A DNA stretch of 64,000 nt, from contig JAJHZJ010000311.1 of assembly GCA_023548195.1 (NCBI GenBank), positions 7,666,811 to 7,730,810 of the forward strand, given 5' to 3'. The stretch comes from Bettongia penicillata ogilbyi. Its lineage: Eukaryota; Chordata; Mammalia; Diprotodontia; Potoroidae. The position numbers were made by a program, and so were the translations under genes. Positions 43,003 through 54,369 of the stretch are shown piece after piece (position 1 is the stretch's first letter; every line of letters starts with the position of its first letter). The notes below the pieces were generated by a model. It saw nothing but the letters and a program-made list of their open reading frames with translations. It ran no database searches and was not told the DNA's origin.

Positions 43003-44820
43003 GCACTAGCTGGGTGGATCTGGAGGCGAGGTGGGGGTGGAGAGGAAACTCAGAAGTCAAGTAACTGGCTGGGAATGCCCAGAAAAGGGAAAAAAATAAG
43101 ACCATAGAAGGTTACTTTCTTGGTGAACAATGCTTACCATCAGGGAAAGACATAAGTCAAGGCTTCTGTATCCCAAACATCCAAAATAAATATTCAATGG
43201 GCTCAGGCCATGGAAGAGCTCAAAAAGGATTTTGAAAATCAAGTTAGAGAGGTGGAGGAAAAACTGGGAAGACAAATGAGAGAGATGCAAGAAAAGCATG
43301 AAAAGCAGGTCAACACCTTGCTAAAGGAGACCCAAAAAAATGCTGAAGAAAGTAACACCTTGAAAAATAGGCTAACTCAATTGGGAAAAGAGGTTCAAAA
43401 AGTCAATGAGGAGAAGAATGCTTTCAAAAGCAGAATTAGCCAAATGGAAAAGGAGGTCCTTTTGAAGGACCTATTGAAGAAAATAGTTCTCTCAAAATTA
43501 GAATGGAACAGATGAAGTCTAATGACTCTCTGAGAAACCAAGAAATCACAAAACAAAACCAAAAGAATGAAAAAATGGAAGAGAATGTGACATATCTCAT
43601 TGGAAAAACAGCTGACCTGGAGAATAGATCCAGGAGAGACAATTTAACGATTATGGGACTGACTACCTGAAAGCCATGATCAAAAAAAGAGCCTAGACAT
43701 CATCTTTCATGAAATTATCAAGGAAAACTGCCCTGAGATTCTAGAACCAGAGGACAAAATAAGTATTCAAGGAATCCACCAATCACCACCTTAAAGAGAT
43801 CCAAAATGAGAAACTCTTAGGAACATTGTGGCCAAATTCTAGAGTTCCCAAGTCAAGGAGAAAATACTGCAAGCAGCTAGAAAGAAACAATTCCAGTATT
43901 GTGGAAATACAATCAGGATAACACAAGATCTAGCAGCTTCTACATTAAGGGATTGAAGGGCATAGAATATGATATTCCAGAGGTCAAAGGAACTAGGACT
44001 AAAACCAAGAATCACCTACCCGGCAAAACTGAGTATAATACTTCAGGGGAAAAGATGGTCTCTCAACGAAATAGAGGACTTTCAAGCATTCTTGATGAAA
44101 AGACCAGAGCTGAAAAGAAAATCTGACTTTCAAACACAAGAATGAGAAGCATGAAAAAGCAAACAGCAAAGAGAAGTCATAAGGGACTTGCCAAAGGTGA
44201 ACTGTTTACATTCCTACATGGAAAGACAATATTTGTAACTCTTGAAACTTTTCAGTATCTGGGTAGTTGGTGGGATTACACATACACACACACACACAGA
44301 GCACAGAGTGAATTGGTAATGAGAGGAGGGAGCAATTAGAAGTCAACACTCTTGGGGAAGGACAGGATCAAAAAAGAGAATAGAAGCAATGGGGGGCAGG
44401 ATAGGATGGAGGGAAATATAGTTAGTGTTATACAACACAACTATTATGGAAGTCATTTGCAAAACTACACAGATATGGCCTATATTGAATTACCTGCCTT
44501 CCCAAAGGGAATGGGTGGGGAGGGAGGGATGGGGAGAAGTTGGAACTCAAAGTCTTAGGAACAGCTGTCGAGTATTGTTCTTGCTACTAGGAAATAAGAA
44601 ATAGGGCAATGGGGAATAGAAAGTTATCTGGCCCTACAGGACAAAAGAGAAGATGGGGGTAAGGGAAGGGAGGGATGATAGAAGAGAGGACAGATTGGTG
44701 ATAGGGGAAATTAGAATGCTCAGTGTATTGGCATGGGGGAGGGGAAAAATGGGGAGAAAATTTGGAACCCAAAATTTTGTGAAAATGAATGTAAAAATGT
44801 TAAATAAATAAATTTAAAGA
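42436..44820 (+). mobile_element. Young HAL1-like element, copy A (2.4 kb)
   Basis: Full length from GGGGGGAGGAGCCAAGATGG to an A-rich tail (AAATAAATAAATTTAAAG). It has a GC-rich 5'UTR (42436-43074), broken ORF1 (43075-44145) and a shortened 3'UTR. It has no ORF2. It is almost identical to 47436-49838 on the opposite strand. I saw only a handful of differences, for example CCCCC against CCCC near 42761-42765 and one in the 3'UTR near 44515. Both share a deletion in the 3'UTR compared with the 24753-27554 element. No clear target-site duplication is visible for this copy. Confidence 0.88.
43075..44145 (+). pseudogene. ORF1 remnant of HAL1-like copy A
   Basis: ATG at 43075 starts MPRKGK but a one-base deletion (about 43088-43095) shifts the frame, giving an early stop. 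The coiled-coil frame is open from 43210 to 43515 (101 codons, MEELKKDFENQVREVEEKL onward). It then breaks at a rearranged segment, GGTCCTTTTGAAGGACC (43455-43471). A four-base insertion (GACT, about 43657-43664) shifts it again, and further stops follow to the C-terminal SDFQTQE end at about 44145. It cannot encode full ORF1 protein. Confidence 0.85.
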
Positions 44821-44969
44821 AAAAATAATTTTGAGTATATAATAGTTAATGTACTATTAGTATGCATTGATTAAGAAAATACATTTTGAGAAAAGGCTAA
44901 AAAAAACCCTGATAGGTAATTTGATATACATTATACTTGGGATAACATGTAAAACATATTTTCATATTA

Positions 44970-45390
44970 GTCACAGTTGTGAAAGAAGAAACAGATCAAA
45001 AGAAAAAAAACATGAAAAGGAATAAAGTGAAAAAATGCTTTGATTTGCATTTAGATAAGAGTCCATCAGTTCTTTATCTGGATGCAGATAGCATTATTTT
45101 TTGTGGGTCCTTTCTACTTGTCTTGGATCATTGTGTTGCTGAGAAGAGCGGAGTCATTCATGGTTGATAATCACACAATGTTGCTGATACTGTGTACAAT
45201 GTTTTCTTGATTCTGCACATCTTACTTTGCATCAGTTCATGCAAGTCTTTCCAGATTTTTCTTAAGTCTGTTCATCATTTATTATTGTGCAATAATATTC
45301 CATTATATTTATATACCACATCTTGTTCAATCATTCCCTAGTTGATGGTATGCCCATATTTTTTGAAGTACTTAATATTCATCTCAGATT
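44970..45390 (-). mobile_element. L1 3' end fragment
   Basis: 'AGTCCATCAGTTCTTTATCT', 'GTCTTGGATCATTGTGTTGC', 'TTGCATCAGTTCATGCAAG' and 'CAATCATTCCCTAGTTGATG' are the L1 3' end in reverse, a 5'-truncated old copy. Confidence 0.75.
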
Positions 45391-47422
45391 GTTTTATTAA
45401 AACTCACTTAGATTATAAGTTCAAATGAGAGAAAAGCTGCAAATAGAAAGGGGAAAAAAATCTTTGTGGAAGCTGTGGGAAGGTAGTGTTGAGGGGATGT
45501 GAGGAAAAGAAGCCTGAAGGAAGTAAGCAAGCCTGAATTGAGGAAATGTGGTTATGTGACCAGGATTTCTCTTTTTGAAATGAAGTGACCAAAAAAAATC
45601 AAGCAAGTTCAAAGGATAACTTACATGATTAGTTGAATAGACGGTCGTAGAAAGTATGGAGTATAAACTGGATGCTCTCCCATCTTCCATGATAAGTCTG
45701 ACTTCAGTGGCTATGTGGGCCATTTCAAAAACTCAGGTGGGGATGGGACAGTTATTTAGGTACAGAGGAGAAAGGAAATGGTGAAGAGGGGGAGCTTTGA
45801 GGAGGGAAATAGATAGAACTCACATTCATTATGCTCTTTGAACCTTTAAAAACCAAGAACTAGAGTTGACACTGTTGGATATTAGGATGTCCCCTAAATT
45901 GTTACTGTTATCTATAAAAGTTTACATTTTCTGTATGCCTATCCTAATGTGTTGTTCTGTTGTCTATGCAACGTTTGTGAAAGTATTTCTAAGTGAAATT
46001 CCAAATTCTTCCAAGATTTTGGTTTTATTTGACCTGTTTTGAAATGCTTTTACTGCCTTAAAAATATTCATGTTAATAATAAGAAGGAATTTTGGAGAGA
46101 AAATTGTGAAAGGTAGCAATGTTATTTTCCTCCAAATGTAATTCATGTTAGATTACTGATGTCTCAAGAACACCGAAGCAAGATTTTTTCAATACATGCA
46201 GTACCATACACACATTCTATTTTAGTTTCTAATCAGTATTCAGGTGTGCAGAGGAATACATGAAATTAAATGCTAATGCTGTTTCATCTGTGATTTAACA
46301 TGTAGTATATCATAGTACTAACTAGTTTTATGTGCTGCATTGCTCTGCCTATGTATATTAGATATTTCATGTTAAATCTTTTTTCGTTTTTGTTTTTTTT
46401 TCCTAGAACACTATCTTTGTACAGTTACTTTAGAAAGACTGTAGTTCTAAAGGTATGACTTGATTTAATGGTTTAATTAAAACAATTGTGCACATTAGTT
46501 TTAAAAATTCAAGTAGCATGTTTAAATATCAGACCACTATCTCCCCCTTCGCCAAAAACAAAAACAAAAAATCAATAACCAAAAAAAAATCTACAAAGAG
46601 GTCAATTACAAAACAATACATTAGAATAGGCATACAGAAAATGTAAACTTTTGTAGATAACAGAAATACTCAAAAATGTGGAAGATAGAGTTTTGGTTAA
46701 ATAATCCATCTGTAAAGAAATTATATTTCTCTGTAAGACTAAGCATATATTTTGTTTCATCTGATTATAACTATTATTTCTATACAAGATTGTTAACCTC
46801 CATGGAAGGAATTTTACAAATATCACACACCATTTCATAATGGTTCAACTGTACTTCCATTATCAAGTATTTTTATGTTAAATCTTCAAAGTTAATGTGT
46901 TAGGAAGTAACTAGCTACTTTAGTTAGTTAGAGTTCTCTTCCCTGAAGAAAATTACTATAATGGTTACTTTTGCTAAAATGCAATTACTGTCACAGTAAC
47001 AATCAATCATATTTTTATATAAGAAACTTTAGCAACTTTTGAATGTATTAACTAAATCAAAAGGCTCAATGTGAAATTAGACTAGAAACCAAGGTGAGGT
47101 TTTTTTTTTCCTCATAAAATTTGGTGAAAATACCAGACAGTCTGTCTTGTAACCCAGTTTTAGTACCTTACATAAGATCACTGGAAAAGTTGCAATGAAG
47201 TAGTTGACAAGCTTCTTCAAACAGCTTCCAAGTGTTCTACATGTACAACAGCTGTAATGTCTGAGGTGATTACTGCACAATCTTAACTAACATCATTCTG
47301 GATTCTATTGGCTTTTGAGAAGGACTCAGAAATATGCCTTTTTGAAATGCTTAAGGTTTATTAAACTTTATATGTGAAAAATAAATGAGCACATTTTTAA
47401 AAAGGTGAATTAAGGGGAAAAA
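45390..47422. other. Unassigned AT-rich spacer between the inverted HAL1-like copies
   Basis: 2 kb of unique-looking AT-rich DNA with few recognisable repeats and no supported ORF. Together with the L1 fragment before it, it forms the 2.6 kb spacer of the large inverted repeat. Confidence 0.4.
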
Positions 47423-47435
47423 CAGTCTTTTTAAA
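47423..47435. repeat. Target-site duplication, left copy (HAL1-like copy B)
   Basis: CAGTCTTTTTAAA; the partner at 49839-49852 is CAGTCCTTTTTAAA, differing by one C. Its 3' end is A-rich, so the exact limit is uncertain. Confidence 0.65.
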
Positions 47436-49838
47436 AAAATTTTATTTTATCTTATTTTTTAAATTAATTTATTTAACTTTTTACATTCATTTTCACAAAA
47501 TTTTGGGTTCCAAATTTTCTCCCCATTTGTCCCCTCCCCCCACCCCAATACACTGAGCATTCTAATTTCCCCTATCACCAATCTGCCCTCTCTTCTATCA
47601 TCCCTCCCTTCCCTTATCCCCATCTTCTCTTTTGTCCTGTAGGGCCAGATAACTTTCTATTCCCCATTGCCCTATTTCTTATTTCCTAGTAGCAAGAACA
47701 ATACTCGACAGCTGTTCCTAAGACTTTGAGTTCCAACTTCTCCCCATCCCTTCCTCCCCACCCATTCCCTTTGGGAAGGCAGGTAATTCAATATAGGCCA
47801 TATCTGTGTAGTTTTGCAAATGACTTCCATAATAGTTGTGTTGTATAACACTAACTATATTTCCCTCCATCCTATCCTGCCCCCCATTGCTTCTATTCTC
47901 TTTTTTGATCCTGTCCTTCCCCAAGAGTGTTGACTTCTAATTGCTCCCTCCTCTCATTACCAATTCACTCTGTGCTCTGTGTGTGTGTGTGTATGTGTAA
48001 TCCCACCAACTACCCAGATACTGAAAAGTTTCAAGAGTTACAAATATTGTCTTTCCATGTAGGAATGTAAACAGTTCACCTTTGGCAAGTCCCTTATGAC
48101 TTCTCTTTGCTGTTTGCTTTTTCATGCTTCTCATTCTTGTGTTTGAAAGTCAGATTTTCTTTTCAGCTCTGGTCTTTTCATCAAGAATGCTTGAAAGTCC
48201 TCTATTTCGTTGAGAGACCATCTTTTCCCCTGAAGTATTATACTCAGTTTTGCCGGGTAGGTGATTCTTGGTTTTAGTCCTAGTTCCTTTGACCTCTGGA
48301 ATATCATATTCTATGCCCTTCAATCCCTTAATGTAGAAGCTGCTAGATCTTGTGTTATCCTGATTGTATTTCCACAATACTGGAATTGTTTCTTTCTAGC
48401 TGCTTGCAGTATTTTCTCCTTGACTTGGGAACTCTAGAATTTGGCCACAATGTTCCTAAGAGTTTCTCATTTTGGATCTCTTTAAGGTGGTGATTGGTGG
48501 ATTCCTTGAATACTTATTTTGTCCTCTGGTTCTAGAATCTCAGGGCAGTTTTCCTTGATAATTTCATGAAAGATGATGTCTAGGCTCTTTTTTTGATCAT
48601 GGCTTTCAGGTAGTCAGTCCCATAATCGTTAAATTGTCTCTCCTGGATCTATTCTCCAGGTCAGCTGTTTTTCCAATGAGATATGTCACATTCTCTTCCA
48701 TTTTTTCATTCTTTTGGTTTTGTTTTGTGATTTCTTGGTTTCTCAGAGAGTCATTAGACTTCATCTGTTCCATTCTAATTTTGAGAGAACTATTTTCTTC
48801 AATAGGTCCTTCAAAAGGACCTCCTTTTCCATTTGGCTAATTCTGCTTTTGAAAGCATTCTTCTCCTCATTGACTTTTTGAACCTCTTTTCCCAATTGAG
48901 TTAGCCTATTTTTCAAGGTGTTACTTTCTTCAGCATTTTTTTGGGTCTCCTTTAGCAAGGTGTTGACCTGCTTTTCATGCTTTTCTTGCATCTCTCTCAT
49001 TTGTCTTCCCAGTTTTTCCTCCACCTCTCTAACTTGATTTTCAAAATCCTTTTTGAGCTCTTCCATGGCCTGAGCCCATTGAATATTTATTTTGGATGTT
49101 TGGGATACAGAAGCCTTGACTTATGTCTTTCCCTGATGGTAAGCATTGTTCACCAAGAAAGTAACCTTCTATGGTCTTATTTTTTTCCCTTTTCTGGGCA
49201 TTCCCAGCCAGTTACTTGACTTCTGAGTTTCCTCTCCACCCCCGCCTCGCCTCCAGATCCACCCAGCTAGTGCTTGGAGGCTGAGATTCAAATGCTGCTT
49301 CCCAGCTTCAGGCTTTCAGCAAGGGTGGGGCTGCTATTCAGTGTGAGATTAAGTTCAGGAGCTCGGGTGGGGGCAGGGCTGCCACAAGGGGCTCAGTTCC
49401 CTCAGGGGGTTTATGCAGAGATCTTCAACAATGGATCCGAACTCCTGTCTGCTTTGGGAGCCCCTGTCCTCTGCTGCCTCCACTGCTGCCTTCTGAGGGG
49501 CCTGAGTTATGGGGACACCCCGCTCCCCTCTTGGCCAGCCGAAAAGGCTCTCTCACTGACCTTTGGCACCTGAGGGTGGAGGGACCTGTGCTGCAGCTAG
49601 AGATTCTGTCCCTGAAGCCTGCTCGGATCTGCTCCCCTCGGTGCCGCGCGGCCAAGGCAGGGCTGGGCTCTGCTCCGGGTCTGGTGCGCAATGGACCTTT
49701 CGTGTCAGTTTTTCAGGTCTCTCTGGGACAGAAATCACCTCCACTCTGTTGTTGTGTGGCTTCTGCTGCTCCTATGGGCTGTGGGTTAGGAGCTAGCATA
49801 TGCGTATCTTTCTACTCTGCCATCTTGACTCCTCCCCT
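47436..49838 (-). mobile_element. Young HAL1-like element, copy B (2.4 kb)
   Basis: Minus-strand copy of the 42436-44820 element with nearly identical sequence over its whole length, from GAGGGGAGGAGTCAAG at 49838 to an A/T-rich tail near 47440-47460. It shares the ORF1 frameshift, the GGTCC hairpin rearrangement (48805-48821), the GACT insertion (48611-48619) and the 3'UTR deletion with copy A. The flanks differ from those of copy A and a 13-14 base target duplication is visible. This supports a separate insertion rather than an inverted segmental duplication. Confidence 0.88.
48130..49201 (-). pseudogene. ORF1 remnant of HAL1-like copy B
   Basis: Same broken architecture as copy A: frameshift after MPRKGK (ATG at 49201), an open coiled-coil segment of 101 codons (49066-48761), then frame breaks. 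The disabling changes match those of copy A one for one. Confidence 0.85.
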
Positions 49839-49852
49839 CAGTCCTTTTTAAA
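49839..49852. repeat. Target-site duplication, right copy (HAL1-like copy B)
   Basis: CAGTCCTTTTTAAA, partner of 47423-47435. Confidence 0.65.
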
Positions 49853-51110
49853 TAAAGAGATCATTAACTCAGACCAGAAAAATGTTGTCGATATTGTACA
49901 TTCATATATGTCATAGATATTCATTATCTTCCCTCCTACCAAATTTTTGCAACATATTCCTTATGAAAGTATAACAGCAAATAAAACACATCTTTATACC
50001 TACTGGAAATCTCATTTGATGATAGACATGCACAGAGTAACCTGGTCTACATTGTTTATTTAACAGCACTGAACTGACAGAAACTAATGTTCTAAATGAT
50101 GTGTCTATGCATGTGATCACAGGTGATTGTATGATCGTGGTTTACTCACAGATGTATAACAAAAGTCAGAGACATTCACAATCTTTAATTGTTTCTTGTT
50201 TTGAACTGACTGCAGTGTTTAATTTTTGCTTATTGATCCTTGGGGTGCTGGGAAATAAGACCATAAGGCACAATTTTGCTTTCATTATCAAGTATTGTGT
50301 GAAATTATTGAAACTTTAAAAAGTTTACAAACTTTTAAAAACTTTAAAAGTTCAACTGGCTATCCTTCATCATAGAGATGTTTCTTTATGTCTTCTTGAA
50401 AAAAAATTAAAATGAAGGTTAATTCTAGGAAGTCATGGAAAAATAGAATTGCATGCCATACTTATCTCTTAATAAAACTTCCCAAAGAAAACCAGACAAT
50501 TGTAGAGGATCTGTTGAGCATTATATTTTTCATGCCAGCTATGAAACTGAAGCTTGTTTTCAAACTGGTTTGCTAGAAATTTCTTGCTTGTATTTGAAAT
50601 ATATAAAGGGGAAAAAGATATTGATCCATGAGATCTGCATCCTGAGAGCATGTGCAGAGGGGTAAATGTACTTTTAGAAGTATACATTGGAATGAGTGTG
50701 TCTTACCCTAGATTCAGAACAAGCTTATATAGGTATTTAGTGACTGTTCCCTTATGCTTAATGCATAGTAAACAGGTGCCTTTTGGTGGGCTACTGAACT
50801 AGAATTAAGTATACATTCAAAAGACCCCAGTGGAGGAAACTTACCCTCTTTTCTTCTTGTTGTCCACAAAATATAAGAGCAACTCCCTGAGCTCCAGAGG
50901 TTGGAGGGAGGGGAGAAGGGAGAGAGCATTGCAAATATGGACAATAGCACAGCAGTGCTATCTAAGAATGCATTTGGTTCTATTGCAAGTATGGGGACTT
51001 CTTTATTTTTGCTGTTTCTTTTGTCATTGGAAAGCTATTAAAAATCATTCTTTATACTTCCATAATGTTTTCTAGGAAATATGAAATAATCACTATGAAG
51101 GAATTATATA
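49853..51110. other. Unassigned intergenic stretch
   Basis: Non-repetitive AT-rich text. A short inverted/direct pattern of AAACTTTAAAAAG units lies at 50310-50350. No supported ORF. Confidence 0.35.
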
Positions 51111-51114
51111 GCAA

Positions 51115-51470
51115 CAATAATAGGTAACATTCATATAGCGCACACCATGTGCTAGGCACCATGCTAAACGTGTTGCAATTATCATCCCATTTGATCAATG
51201 CCATAATAAAAATTGCAGCTAACATTTATATAGCATTTTAGGGTTCACAAAGCACTTTAGAAATATGTCATTTAATGCTCATAACAATCCTGGGAGGCCC
51301 ATACTGTTATTATCCCCATTTTCCAGATGAAGAAGTTGAAGCAAACAGAGGACAAATGACTTCTCCAGAGTCACACAGCTAGTAAGTGTTTGTTGCTGGA
51401 TTTGAATTCATCTTCCTGACTCCAGGCTTGGCACCCTATCTACTGGGCCACCTAGTTGCTCCCAAATAAG
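51115..51470 (-). repeat. Two adjacent MIR-type SINEs, the first partial
   Basis: A first start ('AACATTCATATAGCGCACACC', trimmed 'ATGTGCTAGGCACC') runs to about 51200. A second then begins 'GCTAACATTTATATAGCATT' and continues through 'TTATCCCCATTTTCCAG', 'GTCACACAGCTAGTAAGTG' and 'GGGCCACCTAGTTGC'. Confidence 0.85.
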
Positions 51471-51474
51471 GAAC

Positions 51475-51860
51475 AAAGTGACTTTTTTTTGTCTTAGAAT
51501 TTTGTTGAGGTACATTGTACAATATAAATCCTAAATGGTAGGGTCTAGGTGTGAAGGCCAAGTGTAGTCTTTTCTATAAATTTAGCATCAGAGATGAGCT
51601 ACTCCAGAAAAGCGGTGGTAGACCATGTGGTGGTGGCCATGATACTATGATCACAGGGTTGATGCTGTCAATGAATCCCAGAAGCCACCTAGTCCAATGG
51701 ACACTGCAGCTCATGTTCCTTCACTTGAAGCTTTAGTGTCAAGAAGATCCTTCTGGATCCACAAGTCCCAGCTCTTATGGAGGCCTTAGAGCAAAGAATA
51801 GTTCTTGTGCTCTAACTTTCTTGTAAAGCACAATGAAACACTTATTTCCCACAGAGGCAG
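51475..51860. other. Unassigned stretch
   Basis: Non-repetitive; ORF 51551-51736 has no domain. Confidence 0.3.
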
Positions 51861-51864
51861 GGTG

Positions 51865-52100
51865 CTATACATAGCAGGGAGAGTTCTGGATCTGAAGTCA
51901 GAAAACCCGAATTCTTTACTGGCCCTGCCATTTATTAACACTGTGACCTCAAACTAAATCACCAAACTACTAAGACTTAGTCTCCTTATCTATAAAAATA
52001 GGAATAATCATTCTTGAGAAACTTACCTCAGAGTTTTTGGGAAGAAAGTACATTGTAAAACTTAAAATGAAATATGTGTGAATTGTTATTATCTTAGAAC
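51865..52100 (+). repeat. MIR-type SINE
   Basis: 'AGTCAGAAAACCCGAATTC', 'TTAACACTGTGACCTCAAAC' and 'CCTTATCTATAAAAATAGG' in MIR order. Confidence 0.6.
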
Positions 52101-52639
52101 TGCTGTTTCATTAGTTGCCATGTACTTCAGACAAAACTATCAATCTATTCATAGTAAAAAAAATATCTAGTGGTCACTTTCATTAGGAAGAAGCAATAAG
52201 ATAATTTAATCCATTCATTCATTACTTTATTAAGTCAACAAATGCTACATAATATATAATATTGCACTATAAAATATATTGTATACATATATGTGTGTGT
52301 GTGTGTGTATGTATTGCATAGATACCAGTCAAGCCCTTGGGATGTCCATTGGTTGTCCCTTAATCTTACTGTGTAGCTAGCCCATTATACTTTACTCCGG
52401 CTTAAGCATTTCTCTGGTGATATTTTTTTATATGACTTCTCCTGGATAATTCTTTATTTGGAATGCGTTGCAGTCACAATAACCATTATAACTTACTTTA
52501 TTGCCATTTTGATGATCACTGACTTCATTTCTTTAGAAATTTCCATAACTCAAAGCCATTCAGGAAGAATTTTAGAAACTATACCTCTCTTTAGCATTGA
52601 CTTTTTTGACTGCCATGTCATACTATTTATCATATTGAT

Positions 52640-52975
52640 TTATAAATGGTGTGTATGTGTTCGTCCTTTGTTGCTGAAGAAGACCATGCTATCAGAGAAA
52701 TAATGACATGACTTGCACTTGACTTTTTTGTTTTTGAGTGAGGGAGGGCTGTGCATGTCACCAGCCTCACTTCTCCTTCAGAGCCATCTGAATCCAGTGA
52801 CCAACTATTCATCAGGATGCCTGGAGATGATCCAGGATAAGGCAATTGAGGTTAAGTGACTTGTCCAAGGTCACACAGCTAGTGTAAAGTGTCTGAGGTG
52901 AAATTTGAACTCAGGTCCTCCTGACTCCTACACTGGTGCTCTATCCACTATACCACCTAGCTGCCCAATGATTTA
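52640..52975 (-). repeat. Composite marsupial SINE (reverse)
   Basis: The left part is 'GTTCGTCCTTTGTTGCTGAA', 'GAAGACCATGCTATCAG' and 'GTCACCAGCCTCACTTCTCC', the reverse of the SINE at 22385 and 60330. It continues without a break into a MIR-like core, 'GAGGTTAAGTGACTTGTCC', 'TCACACAGCTAGTGTAAAG' and 'ACCACCTAGCTGCCC'. Confidence 0.75.
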
Positions 52976-53165
52976 TTAAATGCTTATCATGTACAAAGCA
53001 CTGTTCTAAGCTCTGAAGATGCATATATATGTGTATATATATATACACACATATATGTAAACACACACATATATATATATTTATAAATATGAATATAAAT
53101 ATATATGTTGTTACTGCTCTCTGGAACCTCACATTCTAATGAGGAAACAACACATATGGAACATT
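52975..53165. repeat. SINE tail plus AT/AC simple repeat
   Basis: 'TTATTAAATGCTTATCATG' and 'CACTGTTCTAAGCTCTGAAG' are a CORE-SINE start. They are followed by ATATAT/ACACAC units (53020-53106) and then 'ACCTCACATTCTAATGAGG', the next part of the same SINE. Confidence 0.6.
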
Positions 53166-53344
53166 TCAATTACCAGTTAGATAGAAAGGTCTTATGACCC
53201 TTAAAGAACTATGGCAAAACAGATGACAATGCCTCTTTTAAATGTCATCTCCACTAGTAGAATTCTATGAGTTCCCATTGTTGAACTCTTTTGCAATGCC
53301 AAAGATTTTGTTGGCAAGAACTTTTATAGTCCACCTAAAACTCA

Positions 53345-53695
53345 TATGGGATAACTAGATGGCTCAGTGGATAGAGTGGTCTGAAGTCAGAAAGACCTGA
53401 ATTCAAACCCAACCTCAGATACTTAATAGCTGTGTGACCTTGGACAAGTTGCTCAATCCTTATTTGCCTAGAAGGCAGCTAGGTAGCTCATTGAATAGGA
53501 TGCTGGACCTGGAGTGAAGAAGACCTGAGTTCAGATCTAGCCTCAGATATTTACTAGCTTTGTGACCTTGGGTTGACTTGATCCTCTGGAGAAGGAAATG
53601 ACAAACCACTCCAGTATCCTTGCCAAGAAAACCCCATGGATATTAGCGTACATGGAGTCATGAAGAGTTGGCCATAACTGAAAAACAGAAATTAA
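53345..53695 (+). repeat. Two tandem tRNA-derived CORE-SINEs
   Basis: The first begins 'ACTAGATGGCTCAGTGGATA' (53355) and ends about 53465. The second begins 'AGGCAGCTAGGTAGCTCATTG' (about 53472) and runs to 'AGTATCCTTGCCAAGAAAAC' and 'ATGAAGAGTTGGCCATAACTG'. The heads contain tRNA-like A/B-box text (TGGCTCAGTGG and GAATTCAAACCC). Confidence 0.8.
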
Positions 53696-53714
53696 AAACC
53701 TGTATATCTTTTTT

Positions 53715-54365
53715 TTCTAGGACAAGTTGTGTAGCCGTAATTGTCCCATATTGTACTTATGAATTTTATTTTTTGTACCCAAGTGTAAAGCTTTACATTT
53801 ATCCTCATTAAATTTCATCTAATATGATTCATCCCATCCTTCATTCTAGCCTATCAAGGTGTTTTTAAATCCTTACCTCTTATCCAAGGTATAAGATATC
53901 CCACTTGGCTTAGGGTCATTTGAAAATTTAACTAGCCTAACTTCTGCGGCTTCCTCAAAGTTATAGTTAAGGATATAGTACAACATAGAACTGAGAACAA
54001 ATCTCTGAGCAATCCACTACAGACATTCCTTTATCCTCTATCCATTAATGACTAACTAATCTTTGAGACTGGTTTGTTGTTGAAACAGGAATGAATTTGA
54101 CTGACATACTATAACTTAGCCCATATCTCTTCATCTTGTCCATTAGGATAGTATGAGATACGTAGTGAAATGCTTTCTGACATTTAAACATTACATGTAT
54201 AGAATATATTCCTAATTTGCCAGTCTACTTAGGTTGAGAAAAAAGAAATTACTTTCATCTGGTATATCCTTTTGTTGGTGAAGTCAGTGGTGGCTTATAG
54301 TGATTGCAACTTCCCTTCAAAAGTGTGTATGAACCACTCTTTTGATAATGTATTCTAAATGCTAA
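53715..54365 (-). mobile_element. L3/CR1 LINE fragment (reverse)
   Basis: 'GTCATTTGAAAATTTAACTAG', 'ACAAATCTCTGAGCAATCC', 'ATTAATGACTAACTAATCTTTG' and 'TTGATAATGTATTCTAAAT' are the reverse complement of the CR1 reverse-transcriptase region; compare 62215-63010. Highly decayed. Confidence 0.65.
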
Positions 54366-54369
54366 TGAA

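Noticed and set aside
42436..49838. Inverted segmental duplication of host DNA
   Set aside because: Similarity stops at the element ends, flanks differ, and copy B has its own target duplication.
53345..53695. A functional tRNA gene
   Set aside because: The tRNA-like heads belong to CORE-SINEs; no cloverleaf with intact acceptor stem is visible and the SINE body follows.
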